This document shows, piece by piece, positions 34,353-44,029 of a DNA stretch of 64,000 nt. The notes under the pieces are model-generated. The model saw only the letters and a program-made list of their open reading frames with translations, did no database searches and was not told the origin of the DNA. Source of the stretch: a bacterium. Its GTDB lineage: Bacteria > Actinomycetota > Acidimicrobiia > Acidimicrobiales > Bin134. The translations under genes and the position numbers were made by a program. Each line of letters begins with the position of its first letter. The first letter of the stretch is position 1. The DNA lies in the NCBI GenBank assembly GCA_026705465.1, contig JAPPAP010000025.1:62001-126000 (forward strand), in the 5' to 3' direction.

Positions 34353-35606
34353 ATGTTCCAAGCGCCCAAGGGGACTCGCGACATCTTGCCGCCGGAATCG
34401 GACCGCTGGCAGGCGCTGGTGGCCGTGTTCGCCGAGGTGTTCGGGCGGGCCGGCTATGGGCTGGTGCAGAATCCCATGTTCGAGGACATCGGGGTGTTCC
34501 AGCGCCTGGGCGAGGGCACCGAGGTGGTCCGCAAGGAGATGTACGACTTCTTTGACAAGGGCGACCGCCACATGGCTCTACGCCCGGAGGGCACTGCCTC
34601 GGTGGTTCGGGCCTTCAATCAGCACCGGCCCACCGTGCCCTGGAAGGTGTGGTACCTCACCCCCTGTTTCCGCTACGAGGAGCCCCAGGCCGGGCGGTTC
34701 CGCCAGCACCACCAAGTTGGGGCCGAGGCCATCGGCTCGGCCGATCCCGACCTCGATGTGGAGGTCATCGCCCTCCAACACGACTTCTATCGGGCACTCG
34801 GATTGAGCCAACTGTCGCTGCGGCTCAACTCCATGGGCAGCCTCGGCGACCGACAGGCCTACGCCGAGCAGTTGGCCGTCTGGCTGGGTCAGCGGGTGGG
34901 GGATTTGGACGAGGCCGACCGGGCCAACGCCGCCGACCATCCGCTGCGGGTGCTGGACTCCAAGCGGGAGCGCACCATCGCCGCAGTGGCCGACGCCCCT
35001 CTCATTGTCGACAGCCTCTCCGACGAGGCCGCTGCCCACTTTGAGCGGGTGCAGGCCGGACTGGACGCCCTGGGGGTGGTCTACGAGATCGACCCCCGCC
35101 TGGTACGGGGCTTGGACTACTACACCCATTCCACCTGGGAGTTTGTGGCCGGTGCTTTGACCTCGGCCCAGAACGCGGTGGGTGGTGGGGGCCGCTACGA
35201 CGGTCTGGCCGAGTCGTTGGGTGGCAAGCCCGCTCCCGGCGTGGGATTCGGCGCCGGCATCGAGCGCATCCTGTTAGCGGCCGACGCCGAGGACGCTCTC
35301 CCCGAAGCCGAGGCGGCCGTAGACGTATTCGTGGTTGACGTGACCGGCGGAGACGCTGGGCGGGATCTCACCTTTGAGCTGCGCCGCAACGGCATCTCGG
35401 CTGATCGGGCGTTCGATGCCCGGTCGATGAAGGCTCAAATGAAGGTGGCCGACCGGTCGGGGGCGCGGCTGGCCCTTCTGGTCGGAGAGGACGAGCAGGA
35501 GTCGGGCACGGTCACCTTGCGCGACCTGCGCTCGGGGGGCGGACAAACCTCGCTGCCCCGGCCCGAAGTGGCTAATGAGGTGGCTCAGAGGCTGGCGAAA
35601 GAGTGA
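34353..35606 (+). CDS. hisS: Histidyl-tRNA synthetase
   Basis: A class II synthetase of 417 residues that charges tRNA-His. Motif 1 (MFEDIGVFQRLGEGTEVVRKEMYDF), motif 2 (CFRYEEPQAGRFRQHHQVGAEAIGS), the histidine loops (RGLDYYTHSTWEF, GGGGRYDGL) and motif 3 (PGVGFGAGIERIL) are present, with a C-terminal anticodon domain. The start one base after the rel stop fits the family N-terminus FQAPKGTRDILP. Nothing unusual. Confidence 0.96.
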   Translation: MFQAPKGTRDILPPESDRWQALVAVFAEVFGRAGYGLVQNPMFEDIGVFQRLGEGTEVVRKEMYDFFDKGDRHMALRPEGTASVVRAFNQHRPTVPWKVWYLTPCFRYEEPQAGRFRQHHQVGAEAIGSADPDLDVEVIALQHDFYRALGLSQLSLRLNSMGSLGDRQAYAEQLAVWLGQRVGDLDEADRANAADHPLRVLDSKRERTIAAVADAPLIVDSLSDEAAAHFERVQAGLDALGVVYEIDPRLVRGLDYYTHSTWEFVAGALTSAQNAVGGGGRYDGLAESLGGKPAPGVGFGAGIERILLAADAEDALPEAEAAVDVFVVDVTGGDAGRDLTFELRRNGISADRAFDARSMKAQMKVADRSGARLALLVGEDEQESGTVTLRDLRSGGGQTSLPRPEVANEVAQRLAKE

Positions 35607-35616
35607 AATAGCCGCG

Positions 35617-35671
35617 ATGCGAACTGACTATTGCCATGGGGACTAATCGCGGCATGCGAACTGACTATTGC
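35617..35671 (+). repeat. 18-bp direct repeat duplicating the aspS start, creating a 9-codon leader ORF
   Basis: ATGCGAACTGACTATTGC occurs at 35617-35634 and again as the true aspS start at 35654-35671 (37-bp period). The upstream copy opens a mini-ORF, MRTDYCHGD, stopping at TAA 35644-35646, seven bases before aspS. Two of its nine codons are for aspartate. Confidence 0.9.
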
Positions 35672-37390
35672 GGAGAGCTGCGCGCTGATGACATCGGGCG
35701 AGAGGTATCGGTGTGCGGCTGGGTAGATCGCCGCCGGGAGCACGGCGAGAATCTGGCCTTCATCGATCTGCGGGATCGCACCGGCGTAATCCAGTGCGTG
35801 GTGGATGAGCGCCACGATCTGCGCTCAGAATACGTGGTTCGCATCAGCGGCACGGTGCGGCCCCGACCCGAAGGCACCGTCAACCCCAAGCTGGACACCG
35901 GCGAGGTGGAGGTCGGCGATTGCCGGGTGGAGGTCCTATCCGACGCCGAGCCCCCGCCGTTTCCGCTCCACTCCCGTACCGAGGTGGACGAGAACGTGCG
36001 CTTGCGCTACCGCTACGTCGATCTGCGGGGAGAGCGCCTCCAGCGCAACCTGGAACTGCGGGCCACGGTGAACAGCGCCATCCGCCGGTCGATGGAGGCC
36101 CAGCGCTTCACCGAGATCGAAACCCCTATGCTGGTGGCCTCCACTCCTGAGGGCGCCCGCGACTTCGTGGTCCCGTCTCGGTTGCATCCGGGCCGGTTCT
36201 ACGCCCTTCCCCAGTCACCCCAGATCTTTAAGCAGCTCTGCATGGTGGGGGGCATTGACCGCTACTACCAGATCGCCCGCTGTCTGCGAGACGAGGATCT
36301 CCGGGCCGACCGGCAGTTCGAGTTTATGCAGCTCGACGCTGAAGCCAGCTTCGTGGGCCAAGACGAGGTGATGGCCTTTATCACCGAGGCGGTGGTCGCT
36401 GCGGTGGAGGCAGTCACCGGCACCCGCCCCGATGATCCCATCTTCATGACTTGGACCGATGCCATGGAGCGATTCGGTTCTGACAAGCCCGACGTGCGCT
36501 TTGGCATGGAGCTGATCGAGCTGACCGAGCTGTTCGAGGGCACCGAGGCCAAGGTCTTCCAGGTGGATTGTGTCAAGGGCATCAACTGCAAGGGCGGGAG
36601 CCAAAGCCTGGGGCGCAACGCTATCGACGAGCTCACCCGCAAGTGCCAGGAGTGGGGGGCCAAGGGCCTGGCCTGGTTCCGGGTGGGGGATGACGGCGCA
36701 CTCGACGGTGCGCTGACCAAGTTCATGTCCGAGCAGGAGCAGGCCACCCTCGGCCCGGCTATGGATGCCGAACCGGGCGACCTGCTGCTGTTGATTGCCG
36801 ACCGCCGCCAAACAGTGCGCGACATCCTCGGCCTGCTCCGCCTGGAGCTGGGCCGTCCGCCTATCTCGGAGGGCGGTCTCAACTTCGTGTGGGTCACCGA
36901 ATTCCCGCTGTTCGAGTCCATCGACGACCAGGGTCGGCCGATCGCTGCCCACCACCCGTTCACCATGCCCCACCCCGATGATGTGAGCCTGCTCGACGGC
37001 GAGGGCGAGGAGCTTCTGGCAGTGCGCTCTCAGGCCTACGACTTGGTGCTCAACGGCTGGGAGCTGGGCTCGGGAAGTGTGCGGATCCACCGGTCCGATA
37101 TACAGCGGGCAGTGATCCGAGCCTTGGGCATCAGCGATGGCGACGCCGATGAGCGATTCGGCTTCCTGCTCGACGCCTTCCGCTACGGGGCCCCGCCCCA
37201 CGCTGGGTTCGCCTTCGGCATCGACCGACTGGTAGCCATCTTGGCCGGCGAGGAGAACATCCGCGAGGTGATCGCCTTCCCCAAGACCCAATCGGGCGCC
37301 GATCCGCTTTCCAACTCGCCTACCCCGATAGCCGACCGCCACTTGGAAGAACTCGGCTTGCGCGTGCTCCCACCCCCCGCCGCCGGGTGA
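35654..37390 (+). CDS. aspS: Aspartyl-tRNA synthetase
   Basis: A bacterial-type class II synthetase of 578 residues: OB-fold anticodon domain (about 1-105), catalytic core split by the GAD insertion (about 290-400). [67 protein letters not shown] and [14 protein letters not shown] are diagnostic. I start it at ATG 35654, where homology begins; the ORF track's ATG at 35636 adds MGTNRG from the duplicated region. Whether it also charges tRNA-Asn cannot be read from the sequence. Confidence 0.96.
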   Translation: MRTDYCGELRADDIGREVSVCGWVDRRREHGENLAFIDLRDRTGVIQCVVDERHDLRSEYVVRISGTVRPRPEGTVNPKLDTGEVEVGDCRVEVLSDAEPPPFPLHSRTEVDENVRLRYRYVDLRGERLQRNLELRATVNSAIRRSMEAQRFTEIETPMLVASTPEGARDFVVPSRLHPGRFYALPQSPQIFKQLCMVGGIDRYYQIARCLRDEDLRADRQFEFMQLDAEASFVGQDEVMAFITEAVVAAVEAVTGTRPDDPIFMTWTDAMERFGSDKPDVRFGMELIELTELFEGTEAKVFQVDCVKGINCKGGSQSLGRNAIDELTRKCQEWGAKGLAWFRVGDDGALDGALTKFMSEQEQATLGPAMDAEPGDLLLLIADRRQTVRDILGLLRLELGRPPISEGGLNFVWVTEFPLFESIDDQGRPIAAHHPFTMPHPDDVSLLDGEGEELLAVRSQAYDLVLNGWELGSGSVRIHRSDIQRAVIRALGISDGDADERFGFLLDAFRYGAPPHAGFAFGIDRLVAILAGEENIREVIAFPKTQSGADPLSNSPTPIADRHLEELGLRVLPPPAAG

Positions 37391-37394
37391 GCCG

Positions 37395-37415
37395 ATGGCG
37401 CGCGGCAGGCGATGA
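37395..37415 (+). other. 6-codon mini-ORF overlapping the rarA start
   Basis: ATG-to-TGA frame encoding MARGRR whose stop overlaps the rarA ATG (ATGA). It begins four bases after the aspS stop. Very short; may be chance. Confidence 0.2.
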
Positions 37416-38710
37416 GCGACGACCTGTTTGCCGCCGCGGCGGAGGAGCGGCTGGCGCAGAACGCGCCCTTGGCCGATCGTCTCCGTCCCCGCACCCTGGA
37501 CGAATTGGTTGGCCAAGAGCACCTGCTTGGCCCGGGAAAGCCGCTTCGCCGCCTCATTGAGTCCGACCGCTTGTCGTCGGCCATCTTGTGGGGGCCACCC
37601 GGCACCGGCAAGACCACCATCGCCCGGCTGGTGGCTGGCACCACCGCCCGGGCCTACATCCAACTCTCGGCGGTGACTGCCACCGTCAAGGATGTACGGG
37701 AGGTGATTGCCTCAGCCCGCGACCGCCTCGGCCAGCGCGATCGGGGCACGATCTTGTTCCTCGACGAGGTCCACCGGTTCAATCGAGCCCAGCAAGATGC
37801 CTTATTGCCCGCGGTGGAGTCGGGGCTCATCACGTTGATCGGGGCGACCACCGAGAATCCTTATTTCGAAGTGAATCCGCCGCTACGGTCCCGCTCCACC
37901 CTGTTCCGCCTTGAGCCTCTCGACGGCGATGCTCTGGACGAATTGCTACGGCGCGGGCTCCGGGCTGAGGGGGCCGAGGCTGACGACGACGCTCTCGGCC
38001 ACTTGTCGGTCCAGGCCGCCGGAGATGGTCGCCAAGCCCTGACCAGTCTGGAAGTGGCGGTGGCCCTGGCATCGGCGAGGGCCGACAATCCGCCCCGGAT
38101 CACGTTGGCCGATGCCGAGAGCGCCTTGGGGGCCAGTGCTATTCGCTATGGCCGCGACGAGCACTACGACGTCATCAGCGCCTTCATCAAGGGCCTCCGG
38201 GGATCTGACCCCGACGCCGGATTGTATTGGCTGTCCCGAATGCTGGAGGCAGGGGAGGATCCCCGATTTATCGCCCGCCGCATGGTGATTTTGGCCTCCG
38301 AAGACATCGGCATGGCCGACTCTCAGGCCTTGGTAGTGGCCGACGCCGCTGCTCGCGCGGTGGAGTACGTCGGACTGCCCGAGGCCCAGCTCAATTTGGC
38401 CCACGCAGCGGTCTACTTGGCCACCGCTCCCAAGTCCAACACCGTTACCACCGCTCTGGGGAGGGCACGTGCCGATGCCGGCGACGGCGGTGGCGAGGTG
38501 CCCACTCATCTTCGCGACGCCCACTATCAGGGAGCGGCCGGCCTAGGGCACGGCACAGGCTACGTGTATCCTCATGATGATCCTCAGGGCTGGGTCAGCC
38601 AGCAATATCGCCCCGATCGCTTTGAGGATCAACGCTATTACCATCCTTCTGAACACGGTGCCGAAAAGGAGATTCGCCAGCGGATGAAGGGTCGAGAAGA
38701 GGAAGACTGA
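37412..38710 (+). CDS. rarA: Replication-associated recombination protein A (AAA+ ATPase)
   Basis: RarA/MgsA acts at stalled replication forks. This 432-residue protein has [29 protein letters not shown], Walker [14 protein letters not shown], Walker [42 protein letters not shown] and the C-terminal tetramerisation part with [26 protein letters not shown]. It lies between aspS and alaS as in other actinobacteria. Its stop overlaps the next start by one base (TGATG). Confidence 0.95.
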   Translation: MSDDLFAAAAEERLAQNAPLADRLRPRTLDELVGQEHLLGPGKPLRRLIESDRLSSAILWGPPGTGKTTIARLVAGTTARAYIQLSAVTATVKDVREVIASARDRLGQRDRGTILFLDEVHRFNRAQQDALLPAVESGLITLIGATTENPYFEVNPPLRSRSTLFRLEPLDGDALDELLRRGLRAEGAEADDDALGHLSVQAAGDGRQALTSLEVAVALASARADNPPRITLADAESALGASAIRYGRDEHYDVISAFIKGLRGSDPDAGLYWLSRMLEAGEDPRFIARRMVILASEDIGMADSQALVVADAAARAVEYVGLPEAQLNLAHAAVYLATAPKSNTVTTALGRARADAGDGGGEVPTHLRDAHYQGAAGLGHGTGYVYPHDDPQGWVSQQYRPDRFEDQRYYHPSEHGAEKEIRQRMKGREEED

Positions 38711-38958
38711 TGCCGAAGCGACTCGTGTGGTTCACCGCCGGGGCCGGGGCAGGCGCGGCCGGGGCAACCTATCTGCGACGCAAGCTGCGCCAAGCCGCTC
38801 GCCGGTCAGCGCCGGCTAGGCCCAGCTCCACCGCCAGTGCCCGGGTGCGGGCTGCCGCTACCGAAGCCCGGGCCGCACTGGCCGAGGGCACCGCGGCCGT
38901 CCGACGCTACCGGGCCGAGATCGCCCGCCGAGCGCTCGACGATCCCCCCGGTCGGTGA
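38710..38958 (+). CDS. Small membrane-anchored protein, possibly DUF6167-like
   Basis: An 82-residue protein with one short N-terminal hydrophobic segment (VWFTAGAGAGAAGATYL), then a basic Ala/Arg-rich helix. Streptomyces carries a small protein with a similar start (FWFTTGAAAG followed by basic residues) at the same place before alaS, named DUF6167. The match here is by pattern and synteny only. Function unknown. It overlaps rarA by one base and is linked to alaS by a 5-codon mini-ORF. Confidence 0.65.
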   Translation: MPKRLVWFTAGAGAGAAGATYLRRKLRQAARRSAPARPSSTASARVRAAATEARAALAEGTAAVRRYRAEIARRALDDPPGR

Positions 38959-38972
38959 GGACGGCGTCTTGA
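38955..38972 (+). other. 5-codon mini-ORF bridging to alaS
   Basis: GTG overlapping the upstream stop (GTGA) reads MRTAS and stops at a TGA that overlaps the proposed alaS TTG start (TTGA). Confidence 0.35.
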
Positions 38973-41545
38973 TCCCCAAGCGAGCCCAGGAGATCCGCAG
39001 CGCGTTCACCTCCTTTTTCGGCGAGCGGGGCCATGCGGTGCTGCCGTCGGCCAGCCTCATTCCCCGCGATCCTACGGTGTTGTTCACAGTGGCTGGCATG
39101 GTGCCGTTCAAGTCCTACTTCTTGGGTGAGGAGGCATCGCCCCATCCTCGGGCAGTCACCGTCCAGAAGTGCGTGCGGGCTGGCGGCAAGCACAACGACC
39201 TCGACGAGATCGGACGTACCCGCCGCCACCTCACTTTCTTCGAGATGCTGGGCAATTTCAGCTTTGGAGACTATTTCAAGACCGAGGCCATCGACTGGGC
39301 CTGGGAGTTCGTCACCGAGGGTCTGGGCTTCGACCCCGATCGGCTATGGGTGACGGTTCACCTCAGTGACGATGAAGCCGCTGAGATCTGGCGGGACGTG
39401 GCGGGTGTGCCTCCCGATCGGATTCAGCGGCTGGATGAGGACAACTACTGGCGCATGGCCGATACCGGTCCGTGCGGTCCGTGCTCGGAGATTTTCTTCG
39501 ACAAGGGTCCGGAGTTCGGACCCGAGGGCGGGCCGGCCCACGGCGGCGAAGAGCGCTTTCTGGAGTTTTGGAATCTGGTGTTCATGCAGTTCGACCAGCG
39601 TCCCGACGGCCAGGTTCCGCTGCCCAAGCCCAGCATCGACACCGGTGCTGGCCTTGAGCGCATCCTTACCTTGATCCAAGGGGTGGAGTCGGTGTTCGAC
39701 ATCGACGAGATGGCTGAGTTGGTGGGGGAGGCCTCCGCGGTCACCGGGGTGAAGCTCGGGGCGGCCGAGCACAGCGACGTCACGCTGCGAATTCTGGCCG
39801 AGCACGCCCGCACTATGACCTTCCTCATCTCCGACGGAGTATTCCCCTCCAACGAGGATCGGGGCTACGTGCTGCGACGCATCATGCGGCGGGCCATCCG
39901 CCGGGCCTACATGCTCGGGGTGACCGAGGTAGTCACCCCCAAGCTGGTGGACAAGGTGGTTGACATCATGGGTCACGACTACCCCGACGTGTCTGCCAAC
40001 CACAGCTTCGTGCGGGAAGTGGTCGCCCGTGAAGAGGAGAGCTTCCGAACCACCCTGGCCCAAGGGTCCCAGATCTTGGACGATGCACTCGACCGGCTTG
40101 GCAAGGGCGAGGCGCTGTCCGGGGATCTGGCTTTCCTTCTACACGACACCTACGGGTTCCCGTTCGAGGTCACTGAGGAGACGGCCCGCGAGCGGAGCTT
40201 GGAAGTTGACCGGGCCGGATTCGACCAGCTGATGGAGGGCCAACGCTCTCGGGCCCGGGAAGACTTCGATGCCCGACACGCCACTTCGACCGATGTCTCC
40301 GCGTATGTCGCCCTGGTTGCCGAGCACGGTCCCACCGAGTTTGTGGGCCGTGACTACGACACCGCCGAGGTGGTGGTGCTGGCCGTCACCGAGGACGGCA
40401 TTGTCTTGGACCGGACCCCGTTCTATGCCGAAGCCGGTGGTCAGGTGGGCGATACCGGAACCATCACTTCGCCTACCGGCTCGGCCCGAGTCACCGACAC
40501 CACGTACGTGGTGCCAGAGCTGCACCTGCACCATGCCGGAGCCATCGACGGTGAGATAGCCGTCGGGCAGACCGTGATCGCGGCCATCGACGCCGACCGC
40601 CGGGCGGCCATCCGGCGCAACCATACCGCCACCCACCTGCTGCACTGGGCGCTGAAGAAGACGCTGGGTGACCATGTCAAACAGCAGGGCTCGCTGGTGG
40701 CCGACGACCGGCTGCGCTTCGACTTCACCCACTTTGAGGCCCTCACCGCCGAGCAGATCGCCGAGATTGAGCAGTTGGCCAACGCCGACATCCTGGACAA
40801 CCCCGCCACTCGCCACTATGAGACCTCGATGGCTGAGGCCACCGCCGCCGGGGCGATCGCCTTTTTCGGCGACAAGTACGGCGAGCGGGTGAGGGTGCTA
40901 GAGGCCGGTCCCCATTCCTTGGAGCTATGTGGCGGCACCCACGTGCGGGCCCTGGGCGACATCGGCCCGGTGAAAGTCGTTTCCGAGGGCTCCATCGGGG
41001 CCAACATCCGCCGCATTGAGGCGGTGACCGGCACCCGGCCGGTGGAGTTGCTCACCGAGCGGGAGCAGGTACTGGCTCAGACCGCTGAACGATTGGGCGT
41101 TCCCGCCGATCAGCTGTTGGCGGGGGCCGATAAGCGCATGGCCGAGATCAAGAGCCTCCGAGCAGAGCTGAATGAGCTGCGCAAGGCGGCCTCGGCCGAT
41201 CAGTCTGGGGATTTGGCCCAACAGGCAGTTGACGGAGTCGTGGTGGCGCTGGCTGAAGGCCTAGACCGGAACCAGTTGCGCGACCTGGCCATCGCCACCC
41301 GAGACCGCCCTGGCGTGAATGCCGTCATCCTCGGGGGGGCCCCCGAGGGCGGCGGCGCCGCCCTGGTAGCGGCGGTGGCCGCCGACTGCGACCTGAACGC
41401 CGGTGAGCTGATCGCCGAAGCAGCTGCCACCATCGGCGGTGGCGGGGGCCGAGACGCCAAGCTGGCCATCGCCGGTGGCCGGGATCCATCTCGCTTGGAG
41501 GAAGCCCTCGGCCAGGTGCGAGCCGCCGCTGGCATCGCGGGCTAG
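38969..41545 (+). CDS. alaS: Alanyl-tRNA synthetase
   Basis: This 858-residue enzyme charges tRNA-Ala. It has the class II catalytic core (IRSAFTSFFGERGHAVLPSASLIPRDPTVLFTVAGM, GRTRRHLTFFEMLGNFSFGDYF), the editing domain with the zinc ligands in RRNHTATHLLH and LELCGGTHV, and the C-terminal coiled coil plus DHHA1-like domain (AIAGGRDPSRLEEALGQV). I use the TTG at 38969, where homology begins; no ATG or GTG fits, and the ORF track start at 38837 would overlap the previous gene by over 100 bases. GTG of ruvX overlaps the stop by one base. Confidence 0.93.
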   Translation: MIPKRAQEIRSAFTSFFGERGHAVLPSASLIPRDPTVLFTVAGMVPFKSYFLGEEASPHPRAVTVQKCVRAGGKHNDLDEIGRTRRHLTFFEMLGNFSFGDYFKTEAIDWAWEFVTEGLGFDPDRLWVTVHLSDDEAAEIWRDVAGVPPDRIQRLDEDNYWRMADTGPCGPCSEIFFDKGPEFGPEGGPAHGGEERFLEFWNLVFMQFDQRPDGQVPLPKPSIDTGAGLERILTLIQGVESVFDIDEMAELVGEASAVTGVKLGAAEHSDVTLRILAEHARTMTFLISDGVFPSNEDRGYVLRRIMRRAIRRAYMLGVTEVVTPKLVDKVVDIMGHDYPDVSANHSFVREVVAREEESFRTTLAQGSQILDDALDRLGKGEALSGDLAFLLHDTYGFPFEVTEETARERSLEVDRAGFDQLMEGQRSRAREDFDARHATSTDVSAYVALVAEHGPTEFVGRDYDTAEVVVLAVTEDGIVLDRTPFYAEAGGQVGDTGTITSPTGSARVTDTTYVVPELHLHHAGAIDGEIAVGQTVIAAIDADRRAAIRRNHTATHLLHWALKKTLGDHVKQQGSLVADDRLRFDFTHFEALTAEQIAEIEQLANADILDNPATRHYETSMAEATAAGAIAFFGDKYGERVRVLEAGPHSLELCGGTHVRALGDIGPVKVVSEGSIGANIRRIEAVTGTRPVELLTEREQVLAQTAERLGVPADQLLAGADKRMAEIKSLRAELNELRKAASADQSGDLAQQAVDGVVVALAEGLDRNQLRDLAIATRDRPGVNAVILGGAPEGGGAALVAAVAADCDLNAGELIAEAAATIGGGGGRDAKLAIAGGRDPSRLEEALGQVRAAAGIAG

Positions 41546-41979
41546 TGGTGGGTCGAGCGCTGGGCATCGACCTCGGCGAGCGCCGCATCGGAGTGGCTGT
41601 CTCCGACGCCGAGGGCCGGGTGGCCACACCCCTGACCGTCATCGAGCGCTCTGGCAGTCGAAACCGCGATCACCAGCGGATATCCGATCTGGCTGTCGAG
41701 TATGAGGCTGGGGTGGTGGTGGTGGGCCTCCCGTTGTCGCTGGACGGCAGCACCGGTCCCGCCGCACAGGCCGCCGAGCACGAGGTCGAGGAACTCACAG
41801 CCGCTCTGGCCGTGCCGGTATTGACCCACGACGAGCGGTTCACCACCGCCATTGCCGAGCGGGCTCTAGCCGAGTCGGGCCTCAGCGGCAAGGCTCGCCG
41901 CCAACGGGTGGACATGGTGGCTGCGTCGGTGATTCTCCAAAGTTGGCTGGATGCCACCGGCTCGAAGGCCCAGTGGTGA
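41545..41979 (+). CDS. ruvX: YqgF/RuvX-type nuclease
   Basis: A 144-residue RNase H-fold protein of the YqgF family, involved in 16S rRNA 5'-end processing in bacteria and once proposed as a Holliday junction resolvase. GIDLGERRIGVAVSD, VVVGLPLSLDGSTGPAAQ, LTHDERFTTAIAERAL and VDMVAASVILQSWLD carry the acidic residues. Two tandem GTG codons could serve as start. It is linked to mltG through a GTGA overlap. Confidence 0.92.
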   Translation: MVGRALGIDLGERRIGVAVSDAEGRVATPLTVIERSGSRNRDHQRISDLAVEYEAGVVVVGLPLSLDGSTGPAAQAAEHEVEELTAALAVPVLTHDERFTTAIAERALAESGLSGKARRQRVDMVAASVILQSWLDATGSKAQW

Positions 41980-43118
41980 GCGACGACCCGAAAGAGGGCT
42001 ATCAGCCGCCGGTCATCTTGTCGGAGGGCGATGATCCGCAAGACTGGGGTTGGTTGCCTCGCAGAACCTCCACACTCACTCGAGTAGTTATCATCCTGGC
42101 CTTTCTGGGCGTGGTCCTACTAGTCGCCTCGCTGTTGATCAGGAGCTGGATCGGTGATCGGCTAGATCCCCCGGGTGAGGAGGGTCCGGAACTGGTGGTC
42201 AGTATTCCCCAGGGCGCGTCGATCAACGACATAGCCCGCATTCTCGAAGATGAGGGTGTGGTGCCCAACTCCACAGTGTTCCGCTACTACCTGCGCTACA
42301 AGGACGCCGGAGACTTTCAGGCTGGCAACTACATCCTGAATGAGAACATGGCGGTTTGGCGGGCCAAAGACGTGCTGTTGGCCGGTCCCTCCTCCGGACC
42401 TGCGGAGGATGCCCTGAGGGTGTTGGTTCCAGAGGGCCTCACATTGGTCCAGATACAAAGCCAGCTACTGTCTCAGCTTCCCACCTTCGAATCCGACGAG
42501 TTGGCCCGAGCTTTGGCCTTCCCGCCTCTGCGATCCGACCATCAGCCACCGAACAGCACATTGGAGGGGATGCTGTTCCCCGACACCTATCTGCTCGACG
42601 CGGCCACCTCCGAGGACGAAGCCGCCCTCGTCGTCCGCATGATCAACCAGTTCGACCTCGTGGCCGACGAGGTGGGCTTGGAAACCGCTCCCGATGCGGT
42701 ACGGGTAAGCCCGTATGAAGCCGTCATTGTGGCCTCGCTGATTGAAAAGGAGGCCCTTGTCGACGAAGACCGGGCCAAGATATCCCGGGTGATTTACAAC
42801 CGACTGGCTTTGGGAATGCCGCTCCAGATCGACGCCGCGGTGCGTTACGCGCTGAACAAGCCATCCGAGCCGCTGACCCTCGCGGATCTGGACGTGGACA
42901 ATCCCTACAACGTGTACAACCGAGCCGGATTGCCGCCCGGTCCAATTGCCGCTCCTGGGCGGGCATCGCTTGAGGCCGCCTTGAATCCCGCCAACGGCTT
43001 CTGGCTGTTCTACGCCCGCACCGACGATCCGGTGCCTGGCGCCCACACCTTTAGCGTCACCTTCGAGGAGCACCAGGAAGCGGTGGCCATTTGCCGGGAG
43101 AGGGACCTGGGATGCTGA
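41976..43118 (+). CDS. mltG: Endolytic murein transglycosylase MltG
   Basis: MltG cleaves nascent peptidoglycan strands at the membrane and sets glycan length. This form has 380 residues, with a cytoplasmic N-terminus of about 30 residues, one membrane helix (VVIILAFLGVVLLVASLLI), a LysM-like subdomain and the YceG catalytic domain. The catalytic glutamate is in ASLIEKEALVDEDRAKISRVIYNRL, followed by LQIDAAVRYAL and YNVYNRAGLPPGPIAAPGRASLEAAL. I start at GTG 41976, which overlaps the ruvX stop as GTGA. Confidence 0.93.
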   Translation: MSDDPKEGYQPPVILSEGDDPQDWGWLPRRTSTLTRVVIILAFLGVVLLVASLLIRSWIGDRLDPPGEEGPELVVSIPQGASINDIARILEDEGVVPNSTVFRYYLRYKDAGDFQAGNYILNENMAVWRAKDVLLAGPSSGPAEDALRVLVPEGLTLVQIQSQLLSQLPTFESDELARALAFPPLRSDHQPPNSTLEGMLFPDTYLLDAATSEDEAALVVRMINQFDLVADEVGLETAPDAVRVSPYEAVIVASLIEKEALVDEDRAKISRVIYNRLALGMPLQIDAAVRYALNKPSEPLTLADLDVDNPYNVYNRAGLPPGPIAAPGRASLEAALNPANGFWLFYARTDDPVPGAHTFSVTFEEHQEAVAICRERDLGC

Positions 43119-43963
43119 CCCCATACGGAATGCCTCCCAACACTGAGGTCGCGGCTGGGGTGATCGGCTATCCCGTGCGGCACTCTCTGTCCCCGGCAAT
43201 CTGCCAGGCCGCGTTTGACCAGTTGGGCTTGGATTGGATCTACGCGGCCTTCGAAGTGCTCCCCGGCGACGCCGCTGAGGCCCTCAACCACATGCGCGAC
43301 CGGGGCATGGCCGGATTGTCGGTGACCATGCCCCACAAGGCCGACGTGGCTGCAATGGTGGATGAACTGAGTCCGGCTGCCGCGACCCTGGGGGTGGTGA
43401 ACTGCGTTAGCCGCGATGGTGACCGGCTGATCGGCCACAACACCGACGGGGCTGGGTTTTGCGACGCCCTGCTGGCCGACGGGATGGAGCTGGCCGGAGT
43501 GGGCTGCGCGGTGCTGGGGGCAGGTGGGGCGGCCCGGGCGGTGGTGGCTGAACTGGCCCGCCGGGGAGTGGCTGAAGTGGCGGTGGTGGCCCGCCGGCCG
43601 GAGCGGGCGACGTCGGCAGCAGCGCTGGCCGGATCGGTGGGCACAACGGCTGGGCCGACCGATGTCGGCAGGTACCAACTGGTTGTGAACGCCACCCCGG
43701 TGGGGATGGCCGAAACCGAGGGCGCGGGCCAACTGCCCGTTGATCCTGATCTCCTCCATCCCCACCAGCATGTGGCCGAACTGGTGTACAACCCACTCCA
43801 GACGCCGCTGTTGGCCGAATGCCATCGCCGAGGCGTACCGGCTTCCACTGGGTTGGGCATGCTGGTGTACCAGGCCGCACACGCCATTCGGATATGGACC
43901 GGTTCCGAGCCACCGGTGGATGCCATGACCGCCGCGGCCACCGCCGCGCTCGAGAGCCGATAG
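43112..43963 (+). CDS. aroE: Shikimate dehydrogenase
   Basis: AroE reduces 3-dehydroshikimate to shikimate with NADPH. This protein of 283 residues has GVIGYPVRHSLSPAICQAAFDQLGL, the catalytic Lys/Asp region (VTMPHKADVAAM, GHNTDGAGFCDAL) and the Rossmann motif LGAGGAARAVVAELARRG. ATG 43112 is favoured because a GGGAGAGGG ribosome site precedes it; it overlaps mltG by seven bases. The last bases before its stop are followed by a duplicated copy of the next gene's start. Confidence 0.93.
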   Translation: MLTPYGMPPNTEVAAGVIGYPVRHSLSPAICQAAFDQLGLDWIYAAFEVLPGDAAEALNHMRDRGMAGLSVTMPHKADVAAMVDELSPAAATLGVVNCVSRDGDRLIGHNTDGAGFCDALLADGMELAGVGCAVLGAGGAARAVVAELARRGVAEVAVVARRPERATSAAALAGSVGTTAGPTDVGRYQLVVNATPVGMAETEGAGQLPVDPDLLHPHQHVAELVYNPLQTPLLAECHRRGVPASTGLGMLVYQAAHAIRIWTGSEPPVDAMTAAATAALESR

Positions 43964-43964
43964 A

Positions 43965-44029
43965 CAAAGCGGCCATGGTCATTGCCGGAGTGGCCAGATG
44001 AGCAAAGCGGCCATGGTCATTGCCGGAGT
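43965..44029. repeat. 27-bp direct repeat duplicating the prepilin peptidase start, 38-bp period
   Basis: Copies at 43965-43991 and 44003-44029 share CAAAGCGGCCATGGTCATTG and the next seven bases exactly. The upstream copy reads DKAAMVIAGVAR then a TGA that overlaps the real ATG at 43998 (ATGA), while the gene itself begins MSKAAMVIAGVAIG. Confidence 0.95.

Noticed and set aside
36215-37663. 482-residue minus-strand ORF opposite aspS/rarA
   Set aside because: Spans two real genes on the other strand and has no domain; a compositional artefact.
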